From contig NZ_CP018022.1 of the NCBI RefSeq assembly GCF_001886495.1, forward strand, positions 744,001 to 808,000: a stretch of DNA of 64,000 bases, read 5' to 3'. This document shows positions 19,464 to 31,335 of the stretch, piece after piece (position 1 is the stretch's first letter; each line of letters starts with the position of its first letter). Below the pieces are notes generated by a model, which did no database searches, was not told the origin of the DNA, and saw only the letters and a program-made list of their open reading frames with translations. Origin of the DNA: Spiroplasma sp. NBRC 100390. GTDB taxonomy: Bacteria > Bacillota_I > Bacilli_A > Mycoplasmatales > Mycoplasmataceae. The translations under genes were made by a program, and so were the position numbers.

Positions 19464-22175
19464 TTATAATCAACAATGATAAACTTTACGATAGCCCGCT
19501 TTTAAACCAACACTTAAGAGTCCAAACAAGAGAACTCCACCCCCTAAAAAGGCATATCATATTGGCGGTGGCGGTGATAATTGTAATCACATGTGCACAT
19601 GAGGAATGTATGGTAAAGCAAAAACAACCATTAAAATAAATAAAATTGGTAAGACCAACTGCAATGGTGGGCGGTCTTTTCAAAATGCTAATTTATCAGT
19701 ACGCATAAAGAAAATCATTAGCATATGTAATAAAGCTCCTTCAGTAAACATTGTTGTTTGAAACTGCGAAATTAATTGGGCATTATTCCCTTGGTTTGGA
19801 TCAACACTTCATATTAGAGCTACTGATGTTAAGATAATTCCCATCACAATAAAGTTTAAAACACTCATTAAGGTAACTGACGGACCATTTCACAAGGTAA
19901 AAGACAAAATTCCTTTTGTATCTCAACTTCGTGGCTTTTTAATATATTCAGCATTGACATTATCAAAAACAACAGCAACTTGTGAAAAATCAAACAATAA
20001 ATTTTGAAATAAAATCTGAATTGGTGCCATTGGTGCAAATGATAATCATGCTGACGCAATTAATAGACTTAACATTAATCCAAAATTAGCAGCAACTGTT
20101 ACTTTTAAATATTTAATAATATTAGCAAAAATGCTACGACCTTCAATAATTCCTTGTTCTAATACTAATAATGACTTTTCTAATAAAATGATATCTGATG
20201 CTTCTTTGGCAATATCAGTGGCATTATTAACAGAAATTGCAACATCACTTTTCCGTAATGCCAAAGCATCATTAATACCATCACCCATATATCCAACTTT
20301 ATGATTATTACTTTGTAACGTTTCAATAATCCGTGCTTTTTGTAATGGCGTTAATTTTGCAAAAATATCATGGTTTTCAACAGCAATTATCAATTGGTCA
20401 CGCGTCATATTTTCAACTTCTTCACCAACTAAAACACCGCGTGATTGTAAATTAATTTTATCACAAACAGCTAATGTGGTTTGTGGTGCATCCCCTGTTA
20501 AAATTTTCATTGTAACACCATATTTATTAATTAATTTTAAGGTTCCTTGCACATCTTTTTTAATAACATCAGTAAATGATAAAAAACCAAGAAAAATTAA
20601 GTTATTTTCATCTTCCAAACTTATTTGATTCTTGTTAATTGGTTTATAAGCCACAGCAATTAAACGAACCCCTTGTTGATTTAATAGTAACAAGTTTTCA
20701 ATAATTTTTAATTTTGCTGCTTTATCAAGTGGCAAAATTTTTTGATTAACTTCATATTGGTGGCAAAGATCTAACATTTCTTCGGCGGCACCTTTCGTAA
20801 CAATTATTTGTTCTGCTTTTGATGCTGTTGCTAATAAAACCGAAACACGACGACGGATAAAATCAAATGGCAATTCATCCAACAACTGATAATTTGATGC
20901 TAATTCCTTGGTATAATTAACTTTTCGATACCCAATAATAGCTTCATCAATTTGATTTTTCATTCCTAATTGGAAATAACTATTTAAATAACCATACGAT
21001 AAAACCTTTGGATCATTGATTTTGTTAATATTATAATAATTTTGTAATTCAATTTTATCTTCAGTTAAAGTTCCCGTCTTATCGGTACATAAAACATCAA
21101 TTGCACCTAAATTTTGAACAGCATCAAGCTGTTTAATAACAACTTTTTCTTTTGCTAAATTTTTACTTCCCCGTGTTAAATTTGCCGCAACAATCACTGG
21201 TAATGATTCAGGGGTTAACCCGACCGCAACTGAAAAAGCTAAAATTAAAGCTTCTAATCATTGCCCTGTTCGAATTCCATTTAAGACTAAAACAATTGGT
21301 ACCATAATTAAAATAATTAAAATAATTAATTTAGTAATTTTCTTAATTCCAAAGTTAAAACTATTTTCTGATTCAACATTTTCTAATTGAGCATTAAGCA
21401 TTCCTAAATAAGTATTAGCACCTGTCTTTAGCACAACTGCAATTGCGCTCCCAGCAACAATGCTGCTACCCATAAAACATAAATTTGATAAATCAAAAAT
21501 TTGTTGTGAACCAGCATTAGCAATAATTGTTTTATAAATTGGTTCTCCCTCACCATTTAACACAGCTTGGTTAACGGATAAATTTTTAGTATAAATAATT
21601 CGCACATCACTAGGAACAATATCTCCCGTTGAAAGATAAATTAAATCACCTGGAATCAATGCTTTTGATTCAACTTTTTGCGCCTTTGCAACTAAACTTG
21701 GTAACATTGTTTCATTTACTGTTGTTAAGTTTAATTCCCCTTCTCGAATTACCATTGAAGTTTTTTTCACTAACTGCTGTAGTTCTTTTGTTGTACGAAA
21801 AGCTTTATAATCTTGAACTAAAGAAATTGTTGCACTTAAAGTCATCATAATTGCAATAATAATAGCACTAGCTAATGCTAAACTATCATTCATATTTTTT
21901 ACAAAAAAAGTACCTAATTGAAATCCAAAAATAAAAATTAATAATAAATTAAAAGGATTGACAAGGGTCAAAACAATATTTTTTAACCATTTAAATTGTT
22001 GTGGTTTAATTTCCGTTGGATTAATATTTCGATGATATTCATTAACTTCATTATTATAATATCCAATTTTTTGTGCGGGAAGGTCTGCCATTATTGTTGG
22101 TAAATTATTTTGTGCCAAAGTTTTGTATTCAATAAAGATTTTCGTTTCATCAAATTGCTGTCTTGCTTTTTTCAT
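19464..22175 (-). CDS. mgtA: magnesium-translocating P-type ATPase (MgtA-like)
   Basis: P3-type ATPase, 903 residues. Features: phosphorylation motif C-T-D-K-T-G-T-L-T, membrane motif VGLTPESLPVIV (characteristic of MgtA, where the family has GLTPEMLPMIV), actuator-domain LNGEGEPIYK (degenerate TGES), hinge GDGINDALALRKSDVAISV, and C-terminal helices. Predicted at the plasma membrane; Mg2+ import is inferred by family. Start ATG 22173-22175 after a GGGGG stretch. No M-box-like element is evident in the short upstream region. Confidence 0.9.
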
Positions 22176-22242
22176 CTGGCATAGCCCCCATTTGTCCTCT
22201 TAATCATATCATATTTTTAAAAAACCTTTTTAATAATATAAA

Positions 22243-22262
22243 AACAGGATAAGAATCCTGTT
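22243..22262 (-). terminator. ABC exporter terminator
   Basis: 8-bp perfect stem (22243-22250 with 22255-22262), AAGA loop, then T-rich tract on the minus strand, just after the exporter stop. Confidence 0.75.
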
Positions 22263-22281
22263 CAAATATTATTTATTAATT

Positions 22282-24237
22282 TTATGTCATTAAACCAGCT
22301 TCATATAATCGTTTGAAACGGCCTTCAACTTTTTTTAATTCATCAAAGGTTCCACTTTGAACAACTCCGCTCCCTTTTTCTAATACTAAAATTTGATCAA
22401 CATTCTTAATTGTACTCAAACGATGGGCAATAATAATTGTTGTTCGCCCAGCCATTAGTTTATCTAATTCACCTTGAATTTCTTTTTCAACAATATTATC
22501 TAACGCACTTGTTGCTTCATCTAAGATTAAAATTTCTGGATTACGTAAGAACATGCGGGCAATTACTAACCGTTGTTTTTGTCCACCAGACAAAATAAAT
22601 CCCCGTTCTCCTAAGACTGTTGCAAATCCTTCTGGTAGTTCAGTAATAAAATCATATAATTCCGCTTTTTTTGCTGCGGATTCACATTCAGCATCAGTGG
22701 CAGCAAAAGTTCCATAGCGAATATTATCATAAAATGTTCCATAAAGAATTTGTGGTTCTTGTTCAACATAACCGACATGATCTAAATATGATTTTAAATT
22801 AATTGTTTTTAAATTTTGATTATTATTAACATAAATTTCCCCTTTTGATGGGTCATAATAACGTAATAATAATTTTGAAATTGTTGATTTTCCAACCCCA
22901 GTTTCACCAACAAAAGCATAACTTTTTCCTTGTTTAAAATGAAAACTAAAGTTTTCTAAAATATATGGTTCATCTTCACCTTCAACATCATATTTAAACC
23001 AAACTTTATCAAAGACAATATCACCATTAATGTCTGTTAATGGTGTTGTTGTTGGATTAATATTAATCTTCGGAACTTGGTCAAAGATTTCTGCCACCCG
23101 TGTTGCTGAAGTTGAAGCTGTCGCTAAATTAGCTAATAAACGAACCACTTGAATAATTGGAAAAATTAACGAATTAATGCTCATTGTAATTGATAACATT
23201 ACCGTTGGATCTAATCGATTATCATTAACAAAAACAATTCCAACAATTAAGGCAATCGTATTCATACTAGTTAATGTTGTTACAACAAAAGCAATAATAA
23301 GTGATTGAACCTTAATCGCACGCATACTTACTTTATAATATTCTTTATGAATATCATTAAAACGGTCTTTTTCATATTCATTAGTTCCTGTTGCTTTAAT
23401 TAAACGAATGGCATTAATCCGATCATTAACATCACCATTCACATCAGAAACAACTTTTCGTTGTTTATACATTAAACGACGAATAAAGGTAAAACCAAAC
23501 GAAGTTAATAATAAAATCCCAAACGAAACACCTAAAATAATTCCTGCTAACTCAGCAACCGTTGCTGTTCCATCCATATAAACAAGGTTTCCATTAGCAT
23601 CAACAACTGGGACAATACCATTTGGACCATCTTGATATTGTAATACCCGGTTATCCAAAGTAAACATAATTGCAATACTTCCAATAAAAGTAAAGAAGGC
23701 ATTTAAAAAGTTTTGTGGTACTTGAAACGCTTGATCACCTAAAATTTGGGTATCAGAAATCAACTTTGTCAAAATATCTCCCATTTTTTTATCATGATAA
23801 TAATTCATATCTAAATCAACTAATTTATTTAGAACCTTAATTCGAATATCAATCTCAATTTTTCGAGAAATTGAACCCCCAACTAAACTTTGCAAATACA
23901 AGAAAAAGCCAGAAACAATAAATGTTGCTGCAAACCCAATTGCTCAATATAATAATGTTCCCCATGGCATTGAAGGATCATTAATGCTTGATCGTGCTAA
24001 CATTCCGCTTGTTAATTGTGTCATAACAATATTTGTTAACTTTGGTAACGCCACTGTAATCCCACAGGTGATAATAACAAAAATAATTAAACATAATCAC
24101 CGTAATCAAAATTGTTTATAATAAATTGATAATAATTTAAAAAACCCCATTGGATTTGTTTTTTTCTTGTTCCCCTTAACCAATTCTTGTTTCCCTTGAA
24201 CATTGGATAAATTTGTACTATCACTATTTTTACTCAT
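22282..24237 (-). CDS. ABC transporter, multidrug/lipid exporter type, fused TMD-ATPase
   Basis: 651 residues, half-transporter. N-terminal membrane domain with about six helices (residues 40-360), then ATPase with Walker A GETGVGKST, signature LSGGQKQ, Walker B ILILDEATSALD and H-loop IAHRLST. Start ATG follows AAAGGAGTAA. Next to a MarR regulator and framed by copies of a 16-bp palindrome that likely binds it, so substrate-induced efflux is a reasonable inference. A partner subunit gene is not adjacent, so it may act as a homodimer. Confidence 0.9.
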
Positions 24238-24261
24238 AATTTACTCCTTTTGTTTAATGAT

Positions 24262-24277
24262 TGTTAAACACTTAACA
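24262..24277. promoter_or_regulatory. candidate MarR operator, copy 1 (exporter leader)
   Basis: TGTTAAACACTTAACA, a near-perfect palindrome 25 bp upstream of the exporter ATG. Matches two other copies around marR. Confidence 0.55.
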
Positions 24278-24326
24278 AAATTATTATACGAATTTTAAAA
24301 AAAATTACAAGATATTTTTACAAATT

Positions 24327-24342
24327 TGTTAAATATTTAACA
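24327..24342. promoter_or_regulatory. candidate MarR operator, copy 2 (between marR and exporter)
   Basis: TGTTAAATATTTAACA, perfect palindrome, ending one base from the marR stop codon and 90 bp upstream of the exporter start. Confidence 0.55.
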
Positions 24343-24343
24343 T

Positions 24344-24823
24344 TTATTTACTAAATGGTTTTATTTCATTTTTAAAAAACGTTACAATTTTTTCTAAATC
24401 AGTTAATAACTTTTCATAATTTAGTTCAGATAATGTTTGCTCAATTTTTTGATCTAATTCATCAACCAGCATAAAAACAATTGGTTTTAATGTGAACCAC
24501 TTTTCTGTTGGTGCTAAATAAATTACTTTCTTATTATTTTCTGGATGCACTTTAATAACATAACCCTTATGCACTAATTTTTTTGAAATAATACTAATAT
24601 TAGCACGTGATTGATTAACAACTTGTGCTAATTCATTCATCGTATAGTTTGGAAATCGTTCAATTAAAATTAATAATCAAATATTTGAGATTTGAAAATC
24701 ATCGAAACCATGTTTTTGTAACTCATTTTCAATTTGTTGTGAAAAAGCTTTATTAATATAACCAAGGTACCGAAACAACCTTCCCCGACACAATTCTCCT
24801 TCTAAGCCTATTTTGTTTGACAT
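24344..24823 (-). CDS. MarR family transcriptional regulator
   Basis: 159 residues. Winged-helix region NELAQVVNQSRANISIISKKL followed by a wing with NNKKVIYLAPTEK, flanked by dimerisation helices: a MarR layout. Start ATG follows AAGGAG. Its gene precedes the ABC exporter on the same strand, and three copies of TGTTAAA-Y-A-Y-TTAACA lie near both genes, so it probably represses its own operon. Ligand unknown. Confidence 0.85.
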
Positions 24824-24893
24824 AAGTTTCTTCTCCTTATCATTTTTGTCCTAAATTTGTTCCTTTTTATTATCTTAACATAGATTAAAATAA

Positions 24894-24909
24894 TGTTAAA
24901 CATTTAACA
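24894..24909. promoter_or_regulatory. candidate MarR operator, copy 3 (marR promoter)
   Basis: TGTTAAACATTTAACA, a near-perfect palindrome 70 bp upstream of the marR ATG, in the promoter region. Confidence 0.6.
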
Positions 24910-24924
24910 AATATTAATGAAAAA

Positions 24925-24956
24925 AATGTTCTGTGCTATTAATAGCACAGAACATT
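24925..24956 (-). terminator. 16-bp perfect terminator of the CBS-domain gene
   Basis: Arms 24925-24940 and 24941-24956 are perfect inverse complements with no spacer (loop formed by central bases), followed by a T run on the minus strand. It overlaps the stop codon of the gene at 24956. Confidence 0.8.
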
Positions 24957-26287
24957 TAATTTTCTAAATCATGAATTGGATTATTGTTGGTTAAAATTTC
25001 AATTTCAAAAACAATATTTTTTGCTGTTAACTTTCCTTTTTTCTCATCATTTACCCGAAAAGCATAATTATTATAAACAAATTCTTTAATATCGTTCTTT
25101 GGTTTTGTTAAATCATACCCCGTTTGCTGAGTAAATCATTGGTATAGTGTTTGTCCAGCACTTGCTGGTGGCGCTGCTAAATGCAAGTATTTTTGAAAAA
25201 CCTTCTTAACTGCGGTACTCCCATGAATTCAAAACATATGATGACCAATTTCTTTTACTTGTCCAGTTTCATCATCTTCATCATATATTTCGCCAACAAG
25301 TTCTTCTAAAATATCTTCCATTGTAACAACGCCAAGAAAATCATTACTATCATCATTAGTACTGACAATTGCCATATGTAACTGTTCTTGTTGAAATAAT
25401 TCTAAAGCATCATCTAATTTTAAATAACGGGAGAAAAAGATTGGTTCTGAAACTAACTCTTTAATTTGAACTTCTTGATGATCAATTACAGCAATAAAAA
25501 CATCTTTAATGTTTAAGATTCCAATTACTTTTTCTGTGTCTGGAGTTAAAACTGGCATTCTTGTAAAACGTTCTTCTTTATAGAAACGTTGTAGTTCTCG
25601 TCATGTTGTATTACTATAAATTGCTTTAACTTTTTCTTTTGGTCGCATAATTGAACCAATCGTCTTTTCATCAAAGGTAATTGCTGATTCAATTAACTCC
25701 TTTTCATTTTTTTCTAAAACCCCTTCTGATTCAATTGTTGAAATTAACTCTAATAATTCATTCTCTGTTGTTGAAACACCATCTTTTTGTTTTCGTAAGA
25801 TTAACACCCATGTAAATGGATAAAATAAAATTTTTCAAATTCATAAAATGTAAGCTGAAAAAATCGAAAACTTTTCAGGAAAGGTTTTTGCAATTGTTTT
25901 TGGTACTAATTCACCAAAAATTAATACCGTAAAACCAATCACAATCGTAGAAACTCAAGTTGCTGTTTCGGTATTGCTAATTAAGGTTGCAAAAAACAGG
26001 GTTCCAATCGTTGCTAAAGCAGTATTAATTAATGTGTTTGCAATTAAGATGGTTGCTAAAGTTCGATCATAATCTTTCACTAATTTATAAACGCGTTTTG
26101 CTTTACGAATATTTTTATTCGTGGTTTTGTTCTTGCGTTTGCTAACCTTATTTTTCGCCATTTGTTTCAAGCGAATTACATTAATTGAAGTAATTGCTGT
26201 TTCTGATGCAGAAAAGAAACTGGAAAAAATTAACAAAATAATCATTATTGGTAACAATACAGCAAGAGCGGTAGCCGTATCCATCAT
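24956..26287 (-). CDS. CNNM/CorC-type membrane protein with CBS pair (hemolysin C family)
   Basis: 443 residues. N-terminal DUF21 membrane domain with SSFFSASETAI (hallmark of the family) and three further helices, then GELVPKTIAK, two CBS domains (IMRPKEKVKAIY and GVVTMEDILEELVGEIYDE), and a C-terminal transporter-associated domain. The family is linked to Mg2+ or Na+/cation export and was historically called hemolysin. ATG 26285-26287 follows AAAGGGGTG. Several TGA Trp codons. The nearby MgtA is compatible with a metal role but is not proof. Confidence 0.88.
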
Positions 26288-26470
26288 CAGTTTTACACCC
26301 CTTTATAACTTGTTCTGTTATTTATACATTATATATATTATATCCTTTTCCTTTAATTTTCTACCAGTAATCCAACAAAATATTTAATATTTTCTGTTAA
26401 AATCAAAAAAAATAATGTATAGTTATAAATAGACAACATCAATTATAATTAATTCTTAGGAGGAATAAAA

Positions 26471-27115
26471 ATGAGAAAACTGCTAAGCACAATGGCAGCC
26501 CTAACAATTGTATCAACCACAGCAACGACTGTAATTGCTTGTTCTGATAAAAATATGGCATATTACACCCAATTCATGGATGGAGTCAATAACAAGGAAA
26601 ATTTTATTTTTATGGTATCAGCACAAAATTGTATTCACTGTGAAAATACCAATGATACGACAATCGCTGATTTATATACTAATGGGCACGGAAATCAAAA
26701 ATTTAATGATTATTTAGCAGGAAAATATGGTGCCCAATATGCCTTAAATAGTTACCCCGTTAGCGCTGAAGAACAAGCAAAAATTAAAAAAACACGTTTA
26801 ATTGTTACTAGTGATATCAAAGATTTTAACGGTATTTGGCAACAAAAATGAGCAAAAAAAATTGCGGACTGAATCGTAACCCAAGAACGTAATGCCCATA
26901 AAATTAATGGTGAAATTGATAAAAGTATTACCGCTGAATCATTAGGATTAAACGGAACACCAACTTATGTTTATGTTAAAAATGGTAATTATGTTGGTTT
27001 TGAAACTGGTGAAATTGGTAATTTAGAGACTGGAGCAAATCCTAACCTATGAATGCAACGTTTTATTAAACACATGGTTTTAGAAGATTGAGATACTGAT
27101 CATAATAAAAAATAA
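26471..27115 (+). CDS. lipoprotein with thioredoxin-like domain
   Basis: 214 residues. Lipoprotein signal with lipobox V-I-A-C (Cys24); a C-x-x-C (N-C-I-H-C, Cys54 and Cys57) follows a strand ending in VSA, and a TPT cis-proline type motif (LNGTPTYVYVKNG) lies near residue 160, so it has a thioredoxin/DsbA-like layout. It is anchored outside the cell, so it may act on surface-protein disulphides, although few Spiroplasma surface proteins have Cys. ATG follows AGGAGGAA. Own terminator. Confidence 0.85.
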
Positions 27116-27120
27116 TAAAA

Positions 27121-27151
27121 AATACTCAGATTAATAGTCTGGGTATTTTTT
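27121..27151 (+). terminator. thioredoxin-like lipoprotein terminator
   Basis: Stem AATAC-CAGA with TCTG-GTATT (one mismatch), then a T run on the plus strand. The right end touches the stop codon of the convergent RpiR gene. Confidence 0.7.
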
Positions 27152-27936
27152 TAATTAAGCATTGTTAATATTGCATTAAAGATAATAAATAAATGATTAT
27201 AAATTATTTGGTGGGTATACATTTTGCGTCGATCATTAATAATGATTGGCGCTCTTGTTGTCAAATTTGTCTCTAAAATCGGTGAGTTCTCTTTTAAGAT
27301 AAATTTAATATTATCACAAGGTAATGGTTTATCACTATGTTTTAAAACATTAAATAAATAAGTTTGGTTAGTATCAACAATGATCCAAATAACAAGATCA
27401 TCTTTTGTTAGTTTTTCTAAAAACCTTTTTGCAATAAAATCATGGGTCGTCATACTTGTATCAAACCCAAGTCCTAATAATTGATGATAAAAATTAATTA
27501 ATAAGTCTAAATGTGTGTGCTCACCAATTAAATAAATTTTATTAGTTGTTTTTAGCATTGTTTTTAATTCTAGAATTGATGCTAAATTTTCATTTAATAG
27601 TTTTGTCATCATAACAGTGTGATTTGCCACTAAATCCTTAATTGTGTTTTCTAAAGGGTTAATACGGTGTAATTGATTAAGTTTTTTTAAATTATCTAAT
27701 TCATAACGAAAAAAAATATAAAATTCTTTTCAACCAGTAAAACCTAGCATTTTACAAAACTTCGTTACCGATGAGACACTTGTATGTGATGTTTCTGCAA
27801 CATCATTAATAATAAAAGTTTCGTTTGGTAATTTAGCAAAATTTAAAATAGTTTGTGCAATGATACCATTAACAGTATCATCATTACGATTAATAATTTC
27901 TTCTAACTTCTCAAGAATATTAGTTCTCAATTGCAT
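27151..27936 (-). CDS. RpiR family transcriptional regulator
   Basis: 261 residues. Helix-turn-helix 6 domain (INDVAETSHTSVSSVTKFCKMLGF) followed by a SIS sugar-isomerase fold that would sense a phosphosugar. ATG 27934-27936 is preferred over GTG 27943-27945 since AGGTGGGG precedes it by five bases. One TGA (27730-27732) is Trp. The target is not evident; no sugar operon is adjacent. Confidence 0.87.
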
Positions 27937-28038
27937 GTTCCCCACCTGATCATTCCATGTTTTAATTCCTCAACTTTCAATTGTGATTATAATAAACTTG
28001 GAATGAAAAAAATTTGAGAGTTTATGAAAAATATTTTC

Positions 28039-28161
28039 CTAGTCGACGCCGTCTGTTCGATCCTTTACAACTGCTTCAATTTTTGCTAGAACGGTGAATA
28101 ATTCTTCAAATTCAAACTTTTCAATTTGGTTACATACATGTTGGACATTATTTAATTCCAT
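28039..28161 (-). CDS. small protein, 40 residues
   Basis: Too short for ordinary ORF calling. ATG 28159-28161 follows a very good AAAGGAGGT ribosome site; the codons read to TAG at 28039-28041. The product is acidic and probably helical, with one Cys and no membrane segment. Lies between the DeoR terminator and the RpiR regulator. Not recognised; a real small protein is suggested by the ribosome site only. Confidence 0.5.
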   Translation of the reverse strand: MELNNVQHVCNQIEKFEFEELFTVLAKIEAVVKDRTDGVD

Positions 28162-28221
28162 TTTAACCTCCTTTCAAGCACAAAATTACCAGTTGTAACG
28201 CCTTTTTCCTTGCAAAGAAAA

Positions 28222-28243
28222 AACTTTGCCCGAAGACAAAGTT
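28222..28243 (-). terminator. deoR terminator
   Basis: 7-bp stem AACTTTG (28222-28228) with CAAAGTT (28237-28243), a CTTCGG-containing loop and a T run on the minus strand, directly after the stop. Confidence 0.75.
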
Positions 28244-28996
28244 CTAAATAATACTAACATTTAAATTATATTGTTTAGCAACTTCTGGTTTATCTGTTAC
28301 TAAATATGAAACATCTTTTGTTTCATAAAACTTAAAAAATCCCACCTTATCAAATTTAGTACTATCTGCTAACAGAATTTTTGTTTGTACTCGTGCTAAT
28401 GCTGCTAATTCAACCCGGGCTTCTTCTTCATTACTTTTATAAACTGCCCCTGTTTCATCAATTGTATTTGCTGAGAAAATAACTTTTGAAAACTGAATTA
28501 ATGATAAACTTTCTTCACAAAGCGAGCCATAAAAAGCTTGTGATTTCTCTCGTAATTTACCCCCAATTAAAACATTATATTGAACATTAGAATTGTCTTT
28601 TGCCAATTGCAAAATTCGAAATGAATTAGTAACAATTTTAACGGGTTTATCAATTAAAGTCACAAAAACTTCACAAGTTGAACCAGCCCCCACAAAAATA
28701 ACATCATTTTTTTCTAAAAGATTTAAAATCTTTTTGGCAATAATCATTTTTTTATCAAAATTAATACTACTTGCACGAACATCAATACTACACGACTTAT
28801 TATGAACCCCCAAAAAGTTAATTCCACCATAAGACATTGTGATGATACCTTCATTTTCAAGTTCTTTTAAATCACGACGGGCTGTTGTGGCAGAAATATT
28901 AAATTTTGAAACATATTCAAGAACATGATTCATTTCGTGGAAAGGTTTTTGGCAGAGATATTCCAATAATAAGTCTTTTCGTTGGACTCTATGCAT
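28244..28996 (-). CDS. DeoR/GlpR family transcriptional regulator
   Basis: 250 residues. N-terminal HTH with SKFNISATTARRDLKELENEG (recognition helix; classical DeoR signature), then the DeoR C-terminal sensor (VIFVGAGSTCEVFV, ILLADSTKFDKVGFF). Such proteins sense a sugar phosphate. ATG follows AAAAGGAG. The controlled operon is not evident; the upstream neighbour is uvrC. Confidence 0.9.
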   Translation of the reverse strand: MHRVQRKDLLLEYLCQKPFHEMNHVLEYVSKFNISATTARRDLKELENEGIITMSYGGINFLGVHNKSCSIDVRASSINFDKKMIIAKKILNLLEKNDVIFVGAGSTCEVFVTLIDKPVKIVTNSFRILQLAKDNSNVQYNVLIGGKLREKSQAFYGSLCEESLSLIQFSKVIFSANTIDETGAVYKSNEEEARVELAALARVQTKILLADSTKFDKVGFFKFYETKDVSYLVTDKPEVAKQYNLNVSII

Positions 28997-29055
28997 AATA
29001 TTCTTTACTCCTTTTTACTATTTAACTTTGTCCATTTTAATTATAACAAAAAATA

Positions 29056-30837
29056 TTATTTATCAAAATTCTCCAAAAACTTTCGTAGATTTTCGACAAG
29101 TTTTCAACTACGTAAAACTTGATGTAATTCATCAGGACTTGCTTTTTGCATTGCCCCAATACTATCAAAATGAAGATTTAAAGCTTTAATTCGTTGTGAT
29201 CCCAATCCTGGAACTGACTCTAAAATGCTTGTTGTTAATGCTTTTGTTTGTCGACGACGAAAACTACTAATTGCAAAATGATGAACATCATCTTGGATTT
29301 TTGTTAAAAATAAAAATAAGCGACTACTTTTATTAAGGTAAACCTTTTCTTTTGTCAAATTAAGAAGATGATCAGTTTTATGTTGATCATTTTTAACTAA
29401 TCCAATAACAGGGATTGTTAAATTTAATTTTGTTAATTCATTTAAACAAGCATTAACCTGTTGAATTCCCCCATCCATGATAATTAAATTTGGTAATGGC
29501 TGGTCAGTTTCAATAGCTTTTTGATAACGCCGTGCAACAACCGCAGCAATCCGATGAGCATCATCTTGTTCAATAATAGCAAGATTATATTTGCGATAAT
29601 CATTCCGTGATGGGCGACCATTTTTATAAACAATCACCCCACCAGTGACAAATTCATCATTAATATTTGCAATATCAATCATTTCAATTAAATAGGGTAA
29701 TTCATTTAAATGTAAAAGATTTTGTAATTCTTGTAAAACTTCAACATTATTTAGTTGGCGCTGAGCTGTTGATTGTGATTGCAGGTAAGACTCATAACTG
29801 TTGTCGGTTGCTAGCCGCATAATTGTTTTTTCCGCTCGGGTTTGGGGATGAAAGACACGATTATCAAATAATAAATTTAATTCTGGTAAAGCAATTGCTT
29901 CATTAACAATAATCTTAGTCGGTAAAATATTTTTCTGATAAATATTTTGCAAATACAACCGATATAACTCTTGATAATCATCTTCAACTGTTACTTGATA
30001 ATATTCATAATCCTTATAACTTAGTTTTCCAGCACGATAAAACAAAGTTGTTAACACTAAATTATGATCAGTTTGATATAAACTAATTACATCTAAATTT
30101 TCATTTTGATTTAGCATTTCAACTGTTTGTGACGATAAAGTTCAATCTAAATTACGAATTAATAATTTTAACTTTTGAGCCTCTTCAAATTGCAAATTAT
30201 TTGCTGCTTGTAACATTCGTTTTTCTAAAAGTTCTTTTGTTTCATTAAAATTTCCTTTAAAAAAAGCATGAACTTTTTTAATCATTGCTGCATAGTATTC
30301 TTTTGGAACTGGCTTAAAACAAGCACCAGAGCATTGGTTAATATGATAATATAAACACGGTTTACCAAGATTTCCTTTACAACGTCGTAACGGATATAAT
30401 CGTTCTAAAACTTTAATAATTTCACGAGCATGGCTTCCTTCGGGAAACGGGCCATAATAACGGGCATATTTTTTATGAATATTACGAACATATAAATATT
30501 GGGGATCTTCTTCTTTAGTAATAACAATATATGGATAATGTTTATCATCATTTAATAAAATATTATATTTTGGTTTATATTGTTTTATTAAATTATGTTC
30601 TAAAATTAAAGCTTCTTTTTCTGTTTTTGTAATAATTGTTTCTAGTCGCGTAATTTCTTGGACCAAACGAGTTGTTTTATAATTATAAACTTTATTAAAG
30701 TACGAACTAACCCGACTTCGTAAATTTTTTGCTTTTCCAACATATAACACTTGGTTATAATTATTAAAAAATAAATAACATCCTGGTTTTGATGGTAAAA
30801 TTTCAACTTGTTCTTTTAATGATAACTTTGTTGCCAT
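29056..30837 (-). CDS. uvrC: UvrABC excinuclease subunit C
   Basis: Makes both incisions in nucleotide-excision repair. 593 residues. GIY-YIG domain (PGCYLFFNNYNQVLYVGKAK) at the N-terminus, a Cys cluster (CKGNLGKPCLYYHINQCSGAC), a UVR motif (LQFEEAQKLKLLI), the RNase H-like domain with LIIMDGGIQQV, and a helix-hairpin-helix end (SVPGLGSQRIKAL). TGA at 29104-29106 is Trp, adding the last residues. Start ATG follows AGGGGAAAA. Confidence 0.95.
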
Positions 30838-30922
30838 TTCTTGTTTTTCCCCTTAGATTATATTAATATTTTATGCTTAATTACCTTAATTAGCAACTAA
30901 GATTAAATTTCTAAAAATAAAA

Positions 30923-30948
30923 AAAACTACTTTTAATAAAATAGTTTT
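30923..30948 (-). terminator. rplT terminator
   Basis: Stem (30923-30929 with 30942-30948 plus inner pairs) followed by a T-rich tail on the minus strand, immediately after the rplT stop. Confidence 0.65.
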
Positions 30949-30949
30949 G

Positions 30950-31309
30950 TTAATTTTTTAACGCTTTTTTTGATTCATCCACTAACATTTTAAATTCACT
31001 TGGATTATGAATTGCTAATTCTGATAACATCTTACGATTCACTTCAATATTAGCTTTATTTAATCCATTCATAAATTGCGAATATGACATATCATGTTCA
31101 CGCACAGCGGCATTAATTCTTTGAATTCATAATGAACGAAAATCTCTTTTACGTTGTTTCCGATCACGAAAGGCATATGCCAATGATTTCATTACTTGTT
31201 CTTTTGCCTTTTTGTAATGGGTTGATTTTGTTCCAAAATATCCTTTTGCTTGTTTAATAATTTTTTTACGACGTTTTCTTGTTGTTGGTCCGCCTTTAAC
31301 TCTTGCCAT
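30950..31309 (-). CDS. rplT: 50S ribosomal protein L20
   Basis: Assembly protein for the large subunit and autoregulator of its operon in other bacteria. 119 residues; ARVKGG start, KAKGYFG, and the [13 protein letters not shown] end are typical. TGA (31127-31129) is Trp. Last gene of infC-rpmI-rplT. Confidence 0.96.
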
Positions 31310-31335
31310 GTTTCAATACTCCCTTCTTGTCTAAA

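Noticed and set aside
22176-22242. M-box riboswitch before mgtA
   Set aside because: Upstream region is too short and lacks the M-box conserved blocks.
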